From NCBI GenBank assembly GCA_965217175.1, contig OZ244251.1, forward strand, positions 3,430,860 to 3,494,859: a DNA stretch of 64,000 bases, in the 5' to 3' direction. The notes below the pieces were generated by a model. That model searched no databases. It worked only from the letters and a program-made list of their open reading frames with translations, and was not told the DNA's origin. The DNA is from Bin87 sp965217175 (lineage in GTDB: Bacteria; Chloroflexota; Dehalococcoidia; Lucifugimonadales; UBA3495). A program made the position numbers and the translations under genes. Shown here in pieces: positions 1 through 8,588 of this stretch (the first letter of the stretch is position 1; every line of letters begins with the position of its first letter).

Positions 1-868
1 CGGTGGCCACAGTTCCGCCGTCAACCAGCAACACCGGCACACCACGTTTGGCGGCCTCTACCCGAATGTATTCGGTAGGCCGAGCCCCTCCGGTTAACAC
101 CAGGCATCGGGTGTTCTGCATCAAGCTGGCCATCTGGATGTCGGGGCGCTCGGCCCGCGTGATGACCGCCTGGTGAGGGTACCGACCAAAATAGCCGGCT
201 CCAGAATCCATAATGTTGCCGCCAATCAGGAAGCGATCAACCCACGCCTTATCGTCAGACGGTTTCAACTCCCATCTCCCGTCCAATTGCTGTGCCAACT
301 CGTTCATGGTGATGGACAGCATGGTGCGGTCTTCCGGGATTTGGCCGAAGACGGGAATCCCGTTGGCAGAGAGTTGACGCAGGACAGCCTGGGTTTTTTC
401 GGCCCGATATTTGGGAACCTGATTGACCAGCAGCCCCGCCAGATCGTTGCCCAGCGGCGCGACCTCGCTGGACACCGCCACCGCCGAAAGGTCGGAACGG
501 TATTCGATCACCGCGACGACCCGGCCCGATACTCTCGACACCAATCCGTTGAGCAGCCGGGATGACAGCCCAGAACCACTGGCCGGATTGGCCACCTCCA
601 CCACTATGTGTTCCGCGATTCCGGTCAACGACCGGATAGCATTGGCAGCGGCGTCCAGGCCCGCCTCGCTATCGGAATCTATTACGGGCGCTCCACCTCG
701 GAAGTTTGTTGCCAGGTAAATCGAGTCGGGATCCGTGCGGCCGGCCAGCGACATGGGCTTGCAAGCAGCGACGTTGACACCAACCCGTTGAAAGGACCTG
801 GCCATTCCGGCGACGATGGCCGTCTTGCCGGCACGCGGTCGGTCAGATGCAACGAGGAATACCGCCAT
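1..868 (-). CDS. BioD-like P-loop / DRTGG domain protein (3' end beyond window)
   Basis: The frame is open from the ATG at 868 to the left edge of the window, so about 289 residues are visible and the C-terminus is missing. The N-terminus has a Walker A-like stretch (SDRPRAGKTA, about residues 8-17) followed by a strand ending ACKP, as in dethiobiotin synthetase and in the N-terminal domain of phosphotransacetylases. The rest resembles the DRTGG module that usually follows this ATPase fold (NIMDSGAGYF about residue 220, then VLTGGARP). It starts 17 nt after the pentapeptide gene and was probably co-transcribed with it. A regulatory or acetyl-phosphate-linked role is inference; no phosphotransacetylase catalytic domain is visible. 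I looked for a Shine-Dalgarno site and saw no strong one. Confidence 0.75.
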   Translation of the reverse strand, partial: MAVFLVASDRPRAGKTAIVAGMARSFQRVGVNVAACKPMSLAGRTDPDSIYLATNFRGGAPVIDSDSEAGLDAAANAIRSLTGIAEHIVVEVANPASGSGLSSRLLNGLVSRVSGRVVAVIEYRSDLSAVAVSSEVAPLGNDLAGLLVNQVPKYRAEKTQAVLRQLSANGIPVFGQIPEDRTMLSITMNELAQQLDGRWELKPSDDKAWVDRFLIGGNIMDSGAGYFGRYPHQAVITRAERPDIQMASLMQNTRCLVLTGGARPTEYIRVEAAKRGVPVLLVDGGTVAT

Positions 869-885
869 CTGCGAACAACCGGCGG

Positions 886-1587
886 TTAGTAGTCGTCGAC
901 CCGGTTCTCGATGAACATCGGGTCGAATCCCGGTGGGAAGTTTGTGCTGTCATCCCACTTCCCCATGGTCATGTCGCATCGGTGGAGACTGGCGCGATCG
1001 AAGTTCGCACCACGCAAATCGGTCATGATCCACATCGAATCTCGGATTTTTGCAGCGGTGAAATCCGCGCCTTTCATGACGGCCCGGCTCACATCCGCCC
1101 CGTTCAGGTTGGCCCCCTGCCAATTGGAATCCGTAAGATTGGCCGAGCGCAGGTCAACTTCGATAGCCGTGGTCTGGCTGCAATCGGCAGATGTAAGATC
1201 GGTTCCCAGGAACGACGCCCGATTCAATCGCGACCAACGCAATACCGCGCCAGTCATGTCAGACTGTTTCAAATCGGCCCAAAACAGGTTGACGTTGCAC
1301 AGAATGGTTTCTCTCATGTCGGCCGACGACAGAGTCGCGCCACCCAGTTCACAGCCCGTAAGGTCAGCTCCCCGCAGGTCCGTTCGGGCCAGGTTGGCTT
1401 TCTGCAACCGCGCATCCGACAGGTTAGCACCCATCAAATTGGATCCGCGTAGGAAAACCTGACTGAGGTCCAATCCCCGTAGATCGGCTCCCTGCAGGTC
1501 CAGATTGACGCCAGGATTGTTTTCGCGCCAGACCCGGACCGCCGCTGCGCCGGCGCGCACGATTTCCAGATGTTCAGAGTTTGCCAT
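886..1587 (-). CDS. Pentapeptide-repeat protein
   Basis: This 233-residue protein is built almost entirely of A(D/N)LXX pentapeptides from about residue 28 to 205 (for example ADLRG, ANLSD, ANLAR, ADLTG, ANLNG, ADFTA). Such repeats fold as a right-handed quadrilateral beta helix. There is no signal peptide or membrane segment, so a cytosolic location is expected. The short N-terminal stretch (MANSEHLEIVRAGAAAVRVW) looks helical and the C-terminal 25 residues lack repeats. The family includes DNA-gyrase mimics such as Qnr and MfpA, but most members have no known function and nothing here singles out gyrase. It lies between the SelW-like gene and the BioD-like gene on the same strand. Confidence 0.9.
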   Translation of the reverse strand: MANSEHLEIVRAGAAAVRVWRENNPGVNLDLQGADLRGLDLSQVFLRGSNLMGANLSDARLQKANLARTDLRGADLTGCELGGATLSSADMRETILCNVNLFWADLKQSDMTGAVLRWSRLNRASFLGTDLTSADCSQTTAIEVDLRSANLTDSNWQGANLNGADVSRAVMKGADFTAAKIRDSMWIMTDLRGANFDRASLHRCDMTMGKWDDSTNFPPGFDPMFIENRVDDY

Positions 1588-1619
1588 TCCAGATTCTTTG
1601 GCGATGAAACTGGGCCCGG

Positions 1620-1931
1620 TCAGTTACCGGTGCCCATCATTTCATCTTCCACGTCAAAAACGCGTTCAGCGACAACCATCTTCAGTTCGTTGACCTGGTT
1701 GTAGCTGGGGTATTCGCCACTCTCGTCAAAACGATCAAAGATTTTTTCGCCGTCAAGATAAATTTCCAACCGACCATTGCCGGCAGGCGTCAATTTGACC
1801 GCAATATCACCGGCGTTTTGTGACCGCCAGAATTCTATCGCCAACCACGTGGCGAGACCGTGATAGCCTCAAGGCACGCAATAGACAATATCTACTTCGA
1901 CCTTACCGAATTCCGACCTGGTCATTGGCAT
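1620..1931 (-). CDS. Selenoprotein W-like (Rdx family) protein with in-frame UGA read as selenocysteine
   Basis: Reading through the TGA at 1869-1871 gives a 103-residue protein. The N-terminus carries the motif YCVPU-GYHGL with Cys18 and Sec21, the CxxU redox motif of SelW/Rdx proteins (animal SelW has YCGAUGY). The part after the UGA has the family's conserved tail: LTPAGNGRLEIYLDGEKIFD, then a Gly-x-Tyr-Pro turn and a final helix. Length fits the family (80-100 residues). The ATG at 1931 has an AGGGAG Shine-Dalgarno 8 nt upstream. A start after the UGA (TTG at 1844) would delete the redox motif and the first strand, so it is unlikely. The gene lies 12 nt after the MaoC-like gene, so it is co-transcribed. 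Expected role: cytosolic thiol or selenol redox. Sec insertion is inferred from motif and stem-loop. Confidence 0.85.
1835..1866 (-). promoter_or_regulatory. Putative bacterial SECIS element of the SelW-like gene
   Basis: Immediately after the UGA the mRNA can form a lower stem CTATC/GATAG (five pairs) and an upper stem GCCA/TGGC closing a six-base loop CGTGGT. The apical loop begins 20 nt after the UGA and has G as its second base. Bacterial SECIS elements lie directly 3' of the UGA inside the coding region, with the loop roughly 16-37 nt away and a G near the loop's 5' side, so this fits. An eight-base bulge lies on the 5' side between the two stems. Confidence 0.6.
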
Positions 1932-1943
1932 GAAATTTGCTCC

Positions 1944-2372
1944 CTACTGATTGGAAACTTTAGCGCTGGCCTGGCCAACCGCAGTTTTATCGCCGTTTTG
2001 ATTTTCACAGTAGACGTCGACCGTAACCAGCGTAGACCCGTCATCCTGTGCTTCCCGATTGATCAGCTGACCGTGGACGGTAACGGTGTCGCCGTCTTTG
2101 ACCGGTCGCAGGAATTTGAGGTTGACGTTGCCGCTGCGGTGAAAATCATCGGCTCCCACAAACTTACGCATGGCTTCGGTGCAAAAAGCAATACTCATGC
2201 GGCCTGAAGCGATGGCGTAGTTGGTTCCCAGTCGCCTGGCAGCAAGCTCGGGATCGTTGTGAATATTCGCCCGGTTCAGGATGCCGCAGGATTCGAACAG
2301 ATTGATCGATTCCTGGGTGATGTGCTTGGTGATAACGGGCAACGTTTCGCTGTCTAACCTTGCGGATGCCAT
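1944..2372 (-). CDS. MaoC-like hot-dog dehydratase family protein (C-terminal partner)
   Basis: The 142-residue protein has the hot-dog fold pattern of MaoC/enoyl-CoA hydratase 2 relatives: an N-terminal helix region (ESINLFESCGILNRANIHND), then NYAIASGRMSIAF and the strand FLRPVKDGDTVTVHGQLINR. It overlaps the next gene upstream by 19 nt (2354-2372), and the two probably form a heterodimeric hydratase, as is common when the fold is split into N- and C-type halves. The likely substrate class is an acyl-CoA thioester; the actual substrate cannot be read from sequence. The stop is 12 nt before the SelW-like start, so all three genes look like one transcript. Confidence 0.75.
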   Translation of the reverse strand: MASARLDSETLPVITKHITQESINLFESCGILNRANIHNDPELAARRLGTNYAIASGRMSIAFCTEAMRKFVGADDFHRSGNVNLKFLRPVKDGDTVTVHGQLINREAQDDGSTLVTVDVYCENQNGDKTAVGQASAKVSNQ

Positions 2373-2800
2373 TTCTTTCCCAATTCCTCCGGTTTTTTGA
2401 GCTGGTAGGTGCGCATTTTTTCGATCAGCCGGCCGTCTTCATCCATAGCGGTGGCCTCTATGACCAGATACGGCTTATCGCGTCGGATATATTTGTCATG
2501 AATACGCCCCGTAACGCGGATTTTTTTCCCCGGAATCGGCGTATTGTGCAAATCGATCTCGTTACCGGCGTTGACACCGCCGGTCTGGTCGTCATAGGCC
2601 ATCGCCAACGAGGTTGCGTCGTGCTTCACCGCGATGGTAGGGAACACCGCATCGGGGTCGTCCACAGCTCGACGGTACAAGTCGACCATGTCCTGGGTCA
2701 GCAGATATTCATAAGAACCGAGTGCTTCCCCGATTTGAACTTCGTTGTAATCGAAAAGAGGCAGTTCCTGTTCGGGCATTTGGATACACTCCGTGGCCAA
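2354..2800 (-). CDS. MaoC N-terminal-type hot-dog dehydratase family protein
   Basis: This 148-residue protein resembles the N-terminal, FAS1-like MaoC dehydratase domain: FDYNEVQIGEALGSYEYLLT at the start, a helix with a YRRAVDDPDAVFP segment, then the strand block KKIRVTGRIHDKYIRRDKPY and LVIEATAMDEDGRLI. It overlaps the following MaoC-like gene by 19 nt, implying translational coupling and a two-subunit enzyme. Proteins of this type hydrate enoyl-CoA or related thioesters. It is the first gene of the minus-strand cluster that ends beyond position 1. The start at 2800 is the first in frame; a later start at residue 8 is possible. Confidence 0.75.
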   Translation of the reverse strand: MATECIQMPEQELPLFDYNEVQIGEALGSYEYLLTQDMVDLYRRAVDDPDAVFPTIAVKHDATSLAMAYDDQTGGVNAGNEIDLHNTPIPGKKIRVTGRIHDKYIRRDKPYLVIEATAMDEDGRLIEKMRTYQLKKPEELGKKWHPQG

Positions 2801-3001
2801 GGCTGGCGACTAATTCACTGACTGTAGATTGATGCTATTAATGTTAGCGGTTAATACCGCAGATACGATACCGCAGGGTGAGACAGCCGTCAAATTCGGG
2901 CCACCCCGGAACGCCGGCCGCGACCATGGCAACAGCGGCGTGGCAACAGCGGCGGGCGACAGCAGAATTGCTCAATAAAGTGCGTCAGAGCGTTCATACT
3001 A
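2801..3001. other. Divergent intergenic region without a gene
   Basis: This stretch separates the minus-strand MaoC/SelW cluster from the plus-strand tRNA-tuf operon. It has no convincing coding sequence. A short direct repeat (GGCAACAGCGGCG, about 2929-2953) is visible. The outgoing promoter for the tRNA operon lies at its right end. Confidence 0.6.
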
Positions 3002-3030
3002 TTGACATTTTTGGGTATTTTCCGTAACCT
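3002..3030 (+). promoter_or_regulatory. Sigma-70-type promoter for the tRNA-tuf operon
   Basis: A perfect -35 hexamer TTGACA (3002-3007) is followed after exactly 17 nt by TAACCT (3025-3030), a tolerable -10. It lies about 100 nt upstream of the first tRNA, and there is no gene in between. No other promoter-like pair is closer. Confidence 0.6.
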
Positions 3031-3132
3031 GTTTCATCGACTGGCGATGCCCGGACGGCCCCGGAATTTGCGGGGTCATTTTAACGTACCCCTGCCCTCG
3101 GTGGGACCTCAAGGTTGAGCTGGACAAACTCC

Positions 3133-3204
3133 GCCCCGGTGGCGCAATGGTAGCGCAGCCGATTTGTAATCGGCAGGTTAGGGGTTCGAGTCCCCTCTGG
3201 GGCT
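3133..3204 (+). tRNA. tRNA-Thr (anticodon TGT)
   Basis: A full cloverleaf can be drawn: acceptor stem GCCCCGG/CTGGGGC with one G-T pair, D arm, anticodon stem GCCGA/TCGGC around the loop TTTGTAA giving anticodon TGT, and a T arm with GGTTCGAGTCC. The discriminator is T, usual for threonine. CCA is not encoded. It is the first of three tRNAs ahead of tuf, the arrangement also seen at E. coli thrU-tyrU-glyT-thrT-tufB. Confidence 0.95.
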
Positions 3205-3255
3205 CTTCAAATCATAGTTAGCCGGTTACGGAGACACAATAAACCGATCAAATTT

Positions 3256-3343
3256 GGAGGGGTGGGTGAGTGGTTAAAACCACCAGACTGTAAATCTGGC
3301 GCCCTGACGGGCTTCGCAGGTTCGAATCCTGCCCCCTCCACCA
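3256..3343 (+). tRNA. tRNA-Tyr (anticodon GTA), CCA encoded
   Basis: Acceptor stem GGAGGGG/CCCCTCC, anticodon stem CCAGA/TCTGG with loop CTGTAAA (anticodon GTA), a long variable arm typical of bacterial class II tRNA-Tyr (GCCCTGACGGGC), and a T arm GGTTCGAATCC. The discriminator A at 3340 is followed by an encoded CCA (3341-3343). The tRNA-Gly gene that often sits after tRNA-Tyr in this cluster is absent here. Confidence 0.95.
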
Positions 3344-3412
3344 CCTGAACTAACACCCGCCCACCCAAATAAACCAGTATAATTGTTACCAACGACGCCC
3401 ATTACCATTGAT

Positions 3413-3487
3413 GCCCAGATAGCTCAGCGGTAGAGCACGTTCTTGGTAAGAACGGGGTCGGCGGTTCGATTCCGCCTCTGGGCTCCA
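3413..3487 (+). tRNA. tRNA-Thr (anticodon GGT), CCA encoded
   Basis: Acceptor stem GCCCAGA/TCTGGGC, anticodon stem CGTTC/GAACG with loop TTGGTAA (anticodon GGT), T arm GGTTCGATTCC, discriminator T at 3484 and encoded CCA at 3485-3487. It ends 68 nt before the tuf start and is probably processed from the tRNA-tuf transcript. Confidence 0.95.
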
Positions 3488-3554
3488 CGAGCACGATTAA
3501 CCCGCCGGGTTGTACCGCGGAAAACACAAAGAGGAGCAAGGAGAACTCCACGCT

Positions 3555-4739
<1,185 letters not shown>

Positions 4740-4743
4740 TCTG

Positions 4744-4914
4744 ATGGCACGTAAATCTACCGATGCCCGGCAAGTTATAACGTTGCAATGCACCGACTGC
4801 CGGGAACGTAACTACTCAACCATGAAAAACCGGCGCAACAACACCACCAGAATGGAGTTGCGCAAGTACTGCGGCCGTTGCCGCAACCACCAGATACATC
4901 GTGAAGTGAGGTAA
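4744..4914 (+). CDS. rpmG: Ribosomal protein bL33
   Basis: This is a 56-residue large-subunit protein. The start MARKSTDARQVITLQCTDC and the two CxxC pairs (Cys16/Cys19 and Cys43/Cys46 within KYCGRCRNHQ) identify the zinc-binding form of bL33. It sits four bases after tuf and six before secE, the standard tuf-rpmG-secE-nusG order. Confidence 0.95.
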   Translation: MARKSTDARQVITLQCTDCRERNYSTMKNRRNNTTRMELRKYCGRCRNHQIHREVR

Positions 4915-4920
4915 CTGGCG

Positions 4921-5157
4921 GTGGCCAGAGCATCTGCCAGACGACCGGCGCCGATTTCTCCCCGCGCTGTGGGGAGGATCGGCCCGGTGGGCTTCCTGCG
5001 GGAAACCGTTTCGGAGCTGCGTAAATCGGTTTGGCCCAGCAAAGAAGAAACGGCGCGCTTGACCGCTGTCGTTTTGGTGCTGGCAGTTGCGATGGGGTTT
5101 TTCCTGGGCTTGCTCGACCGGCTGTTTGCAGAAGTCTTCACCAGATTTGTGCTGTAA
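4921..5157 (+). CDS. secE: Preprotein translocase subunit SecE
   Basis: SecE clamps SecY in the SecYEG translocon. The 78-residue protein has the single-span bacterial form: a basic N-terminus, then the conserved amphipathic cytosolic helix FLRETVSELRKSVWPSKEET (about residues 25-44), and one transmembrane segment (about 47-70, AVVLVLAVAMGFFLGLL). The start codon is GTG at 4921, seven bases after the rpmG stop. Its position between rpmG and nusG is canonical. Confidence 0.95.
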   Translation: MARASARRPAPISPRAVGRIGPVGFLRETVSELRKSVWPSKEETARLTAVVLVLAVAMGFFLGLLDRLFAEVFTRFVL

Positions 5158-5308
5158 CCCGCCGCAATAATCTTCGGCTGGTACACACTGCATCTGCATA
5201 GTTCGCGCTGCGATTGATCTGGTCGCTCCGCCCCGGAACGGCTGGCCCAATTTGCGCTGTGCATATGCCCAGCGTATAACCGTCACTTGGAACTATTCCG
5301 ACTAATAT

Positions 5309-5872
5309 ATGACTACATTACAACCACCCACCGACCTGCGCTGGTATATCGTGCATACCTATACCGGCCAGGAAGACATGGTGAAACGCAACCTTGACCT
5401 TCGCCGCGTCAGTTTGGGGATGGATGACCGCATCACCCGCGTCGAAGTGCCGTCTGAAGACGAGATCGTACGCAACAAAGGGGAAAGGACTTCCCAGCGC
5501 CGAAAGTTGTTCCCGGGCTATATCCTGGTCCAAATGGTCATGGACGACGAGGCATGGTTCCTGGTTCGCAATACCACAGGCGTAACGGGTTTCATTTCCG
5601 CCGAAGAAGAAGGGGGAGACCGCCCGCGTCCGGTGCCGCTGGATGACCGGGAAGTCGATGACATACTGGACCGGGTGGCGTCTGGCGAGCCGAGGGCCGT
5701 GATTGGAATGAATCGCGGCGACACCGTACGCATTTCGGATGGCCCCTTCGCCGATATGCTGGGTAAGGTTGAGGAAGTGGACGAGCACCGGGGCCAGGTT
5801 ACGGTGCTGATATCCGTGTTCGGCCGTGAAACTCCGGTCGAACTGGACTTTATGCAGGTTGACAAAGTCTAA
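5309..5872 (+). CDS. nusG: Transcription termination/antitermination factor NusG
   Basis: NusG binds RNA polymerase and links it to Rho or ribosomal S10. The 187-residue protein has the N-terminal NGN domain (RWYIVHTYTGQEDMVKRNL, then FPGYILVQMVMDD and VRNTTGVTGFI) and a C-terminal KOW domain (GDTVRISDGPFADMLGKVEE, about residues 133-152). A 151-nt gap without a gene separates it from secE, so it may have extra promoter input. rplK follows 33 nt later. Confidence 0.97.
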   Translation: MTTLQPPTDLRWYIVHTYTGQEDMVKRNLDLRRVSLGMDDRITRVEVPSEDEIVRNKGERTSQRRKLFPGYILVQMVMDDEAWFLVRNTTGVTGFISAEEEGGDRPRPVPLDDREVDDILDRVASGEPRAVIGMNRGDTVRISDGPFADMLGKVEEVDEHRGQVTVLISVFGRETPVELDFMQVDKV

Positions 5873-5905
5873 TCCGGAACGATTAGACAGGACTGGAGGC
5901 CATCC

Positions 5906-6334
5906 GTGGCAAAAAAGGTACGGGCAATCATCAAGCTACAACTGGATGCGGGCAAAGCCACGCCAGCCCCTCCAGTCGGTCCCGCATTGGGTCAACACGG
6001 CGTCAATATTATGGCGTTCGTAAAGGAATACAACGAGCGCACGGGAACCCAGTCAGGCACCATCGTACCCGTTCATCTCACCGTGTACGAAGACAGGTCC
6101 TTCACCTTCATTACACGAACGCCACCGGCATCGGATCTGCTGCGCCGGGCGGCAGGAGTAGCCAAAGGGCAAGGAGAAAATTCGGGCGAACCAGTGGGTA
6201 CCATTACCGGCGATACCCTGAGAAGCATCGCTGAAGAAAAGTTGAAGGATTTGAATGCCAATACGGTTGAGCAGGCGATGCAAATCATCGCCGGTACAGC
6301 TCGTAGCATGGGAATCGCCGTAGAAGGCGATTAA
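5906..6334 (+). CDS. rplK: Ribosomal protein uL11
   Basis: uL11 forms the stalk base of the GTPase-associated centre with 23S rRNA. The 142-residue sequence starts at a GTG (MAKKVRAIIKLQLDAGKATP) and carries the conserved APPVGPALGQHGVNIMAF segment and the C-terminal RNA-binding part with GTARSMGIAVEG. A GGAGGC sits before the start. It is followed 19 nt later by rplA, the usual L11-L1 pair. Confidence 0.98.
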   Translation: MAKKVRAIIKLQLDAGKATPAPPVGPALGQHGVNIMAFVKEYNERTGTQSGTIVPVHLTVYEDRSFTFITRTPPASDLLRRAAGVAKGQGENSGEPVGTITGDTLRSIAEEKLKDLNANTVEQAMQIIAGTARSMGIAVEGD

Positions 6335-6353
6335 TCCGGGGAGACAAAGCGCA

Positions 6354-7067
6354 ATGCCAAAACATAGCCGACGTTACAACAATGTAGCCGAACGGGTCCC
6401 CGAGGAATCGGTGTACCAGCCCCACGAAGCAGTGGACTTGATCCGGGAACTCTCCACCGCCAAATTTGACGAAACTATAGAAGTGCATCTGCGCACCAAC
6501 GCCGATGTACGGCACGCGGAACAACAGGTGCGCGGCGTTACCGTCCTGCCCCACGGGCTGGGCAAACAGGTACGCGTCCTGGTTTTCGCCAGCGGCGAGG
6601 CCGCGGACATTGCCCGTCAGGCCGGAGCCGACTACGTCGGTGACGACGAACTGATCGCGCAAGTAGAAGGCGGCTGGCTGGAGTTCGATGTCGGATTGGC
6701 CATTCCGGAAGTGATGTCTAAAATCGGACGCCTGGGCCGCATTCTCGGGCGCCGCGGCCTGATGCCCAATCCCCGTACCGGTACTCTGGTACAACCTCGG
6801 GATTTGCCACGAGTTATCCAGGAATCCAAAGCAGGACGGCTGGAGTTTCGCACCGACCGCACTGCGATCATTCACGGTCAGTTCGGAAAATCATCGTTCG
6901 AACCCGACATGTTGATGGATAACCTAACGGTTTTCATGGATTCCGTGATGCGCGAACGTCCCGATGCGGTCAAAGGCCCTTTCATCAAATCGGCGTATAT
7001 CACGTCCTCCATGGGTCCTGGCATCGCCGTCGACGCAACCGCACTGCAGGCGTTGAAGCCGGAGTAA
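6354..7067 (+). CDS. rplA: Ribosomal protein uL1
   Basis: uL1 binds the mobile L1 stalk of 23S rRNA and usually represses translation of its own L11-L1 mRNA. The 237-residue protein has the family landmarks: YQPHEAVDLIRELSTAKFDE, the RNA-binding core GRLGRILGRRGLMPNPRTGT (about residues 125-144), and SAYITSSMGPGIAVD near the C-terminus. Length matches the family (about 230). It is the last gene before the L10 leader. Confidence 0.98.
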   Translation: MPKHSRRYNNVAERVPEESVYQPHEAVDLIRELSTAKFDETIEVHLRTNADVRHAEQQVRGVTVLPHGLGKQVRVLVFASGEAADIARQAGADYVGDDELIAQVEGGWLEFDVGLAIPEVMSKIGRLGRILGRRGLMPNPRTGTLVQPRDLPRVIQESKAGRLEFRTDRTAIIHGQFGKSSFEPDMLMDNLTVFMDSVMRERPDAVKGPFIKSAYITSSMGPGIAVDATALQALKPE

Positions 7068-7159
7068 TCCGTCCCTTCATTTCCCGTGCATCAACCCTGG
7101 GGCCGCTCTGGTTGCATGGAGTGGTTCGAGATGATAGGCTAACCGCACAAATTGAATAA

Positions 7160-7340
7160 TTCCATAGCGCTTGAGACAGCGGGCACCCGAAAGGGAATAA
7201 TGGTAGCCTAAGGGCGCCACCCGCCTAGGCGAGGCAACCGGGTTCGCCCGGTGGTGTGGATACCGACCCCGGAGCCAATCAGCTCGGAGTTTGTTCCCAT
7301 ATAAAACCTGCGTCAATGTCTTGAAGTCGCAGGTTTTTTT
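7160..7340 (+). promoter_or_regulatory. L10 leader (rplJL autoregulatory region) with intrinsic terminator
   Basis: The region between rplA and rplJ has the features of the ribosomal L10 leader: GAGACAGCGGG near 7171, the matching CCGCCTAGGCGAGG block near 7222, and additional hairpins (for example CCGGGTTCGCCCGG). Distally lies a perfect intrinsic terminator, AAACCTGCG (7304-7312) paired with CGCAGGTTT (7328-7336) and running into a T tract to 7340. In other bacteria the L10(L12)4 complex binds this RNA when in excess. Here the terminator suggests control by premature termination rather than only translation block, which is inference. Confidence 0.75.
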
Positions 7341-7414
7341 AGTTCAGAATCTTTTACAAACATTGTTGAGCGTGCATGGCGCTCGCAGAGAATCCAGGAA
7401 ATCGGAGGAACATC

Positions 7415-7951
7415 TTGCCAACCCAGGCGAAAGTCGATCGGGTAACCGAACTGAAAGAAAAGCTGGAAAACAGCTCCATCGTGATTGCTGCCGGCTTCTC
7501 TGGCATGGGTTCCAACCAGATGGTCGACCTGCGCCGTCGGATGCGCGACGGTGGAGTCGAATTCGTTGTAATAAAAAACAACCTGCTGAATCTGGCCGCC
7601 GACGCCGCTGATATCCCGCAACTGAAAGACATTATCACGGGTCAAACCGGTATCGCCTTTGGCTACGAAGACCCGGTAATGGCTGCCAAAACCGTAAACG
7701 CCGCTGCTGTTGCCGGCGGAATATTAAGGATCAACGGCGCCGTTGTCGATCGCGGGATCCCGATGGCAGCCAGTGAAGTATCGCGTTTGGCCGCCTTGCC
7801 GCCGCGTCCCGTTCTGGTTGCTCAGTTATTGGGCAACATGCAATCGCCTCTGTATGGCCTGCTGAGCGTGCTCAGCGGTCCATTGCGCAGCCTGGCATAC
7901 CTGCTGCAGGCTCGATCCGACCAGTTACAGCAAACCGAGAGCGTTGCCTAG
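7415..7951 (+). CDS. rplJ: Ribosomal protein uL10
   Basis: uL10 anchors the L7/L12 dimers to the ribosome. I chose the TTG at 7415: it has a CGGAGGA Shine-Dalgarno five bases upstream and gives the standard N-terminus (M)PTQAKVDRVTELKEKLE. An ATG at 7376 would add 13 residues unlike the family and would bury the ribosome-binding site. The 178-residue protein has the NNLLNLAAD RNA-binding segment and a C-terminal helix that should hold L12 dimers (SVLSGPLRSLAYLLQARSDQ). Confidence 0.95.
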   Translation: MPTQAKVDRVTELKEKLENSSIVIAAGFSGMGSNQMVDLRRRMRDGGVEFVVIKNNLLNLAADAADIPQLKDIITGQTGIAFGYEDPVMAAKTVNAAAVAGGILRINGAVVDRGIPMAASEVSRLAALPPRPVLVAQLLGNMQSPLYGLLSVLSGPLRSLAYLLQARSDQLQQTESVA

Positions 7952-8018
7952 TCTCTCGCGATCTCGATTCAAACCAAGTAAACAGAACTCGAAACACTAA
8001 CACCAGGAGGAGCCAGTC

Positions 8019-8414
8019 ATGGCAGTAAATCAGGAAGTATTGGAAGCAATCCGGGGAATGAGCGTCATGGACCTGGCCGATATGGTCAAGGCATTGGAAG
8101 AAGAGTTCGGTATCTCCGCAGCCGCTCCCATGGCTGTCGCCGCTGCTCCTTCAGCAGGTGGCGTAAACGACGATGCTCCGGCAGGCGCGGGCGACGAAGA
8201 GCAAACCGAATTCTCCATCACGCTGGCGGATTTCGGCGCCAACAAGATCAATGTCATTAAAGCCGTCCGCGAGATTACTGATCTTGGACTGCGAGAAGCA
8301 AAAGAACTGGTGGAATCAGCACCGACTCGCGTCCGCGAAGGCGTGAACAAGGACGAAGCCGACAGCATCAAGACCAAGCTGGAAGATGCCGGCGCGACCG
8401 TGCAAGTCGCCTAA
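8019..8414 (+). CDS. rplL: Ribosomal protein bL12 (L7/L12)
   Basis: The 131-residue stalk protein has the three expected parts: an N-terminal dimerisation domain (MDLADMVKALEEEFGISAAA), an Ala/Gly/Pro-rich hinge (about residues 40-65), and the C-terminal factor-binding domain (NKINVIKAVREITDLGLREA, then KTKLEDAGATVQVA). An AGGAGGAG ribosome-binding site lies upstream. It is followed by a strong terminator, closing the operon. Confidence 0.97.
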   Translation: MAVNQEVLEAIRGMSVMDLADMVKALEEEFGISAAAPMAVAAAPSAGGVNDDAPAGAGDEEQTEFSITLADFGANKINVIKAVREITDLGLREAKELVESAPTRVREGVNKDEADSIKTKLEDAGATVQVA

Positions 8415-8440
8415 CCTGCTGCATTCTCTAAATATCACGA

Positions 8441-8468
8441 CCCCTCTCGGACTCGAGAGGGGTTTTCC
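8441..8468 (+). terminator. Rho-independent terminator after rplL
   Basis: A nine-pair stem CCCCTCTCG/CGAGAGGGG (8441-8449 and 8454-8462) with a four-base loop is followed by TTTT. It lies 26 nt after the rplL stop and closes the ribosomal-protein operon. Confidence 0.85.
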
Positions 8469-8528
8469 TTGCCGCGAGGGCGACCACATTCCAGCTCTCC
8501 GGCCGACGGGTTCCACACGGGAGCGGGA

Positions 8529-8558
8529 TTGGGCGGCCACCGCGACCTGGTGTAGAAT
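8529..8558 (+). promoter_or_regulatory. Candidate promoter for the SDR gene
   Basis: TTGGGC (8529-8534) and TAGAAT (8553-8558) are separated by 18 nt and lie 30 nt upstream of the SDR start codon, just after the rplL terminator. The -35 matches only the first three bases of the consensus, so this is a moderate call. Confidence 0.4.
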
Positions 8559-8588
8559 GCCGTCAATTCAACCCGCGGAGGCAATTCG

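Noticed and set aside
911..1462. Long plus-strand open frames over the pentapeptide gene
   Set aside because: They mirror the repeat periodicity of the minus-strand gene and have no family features.
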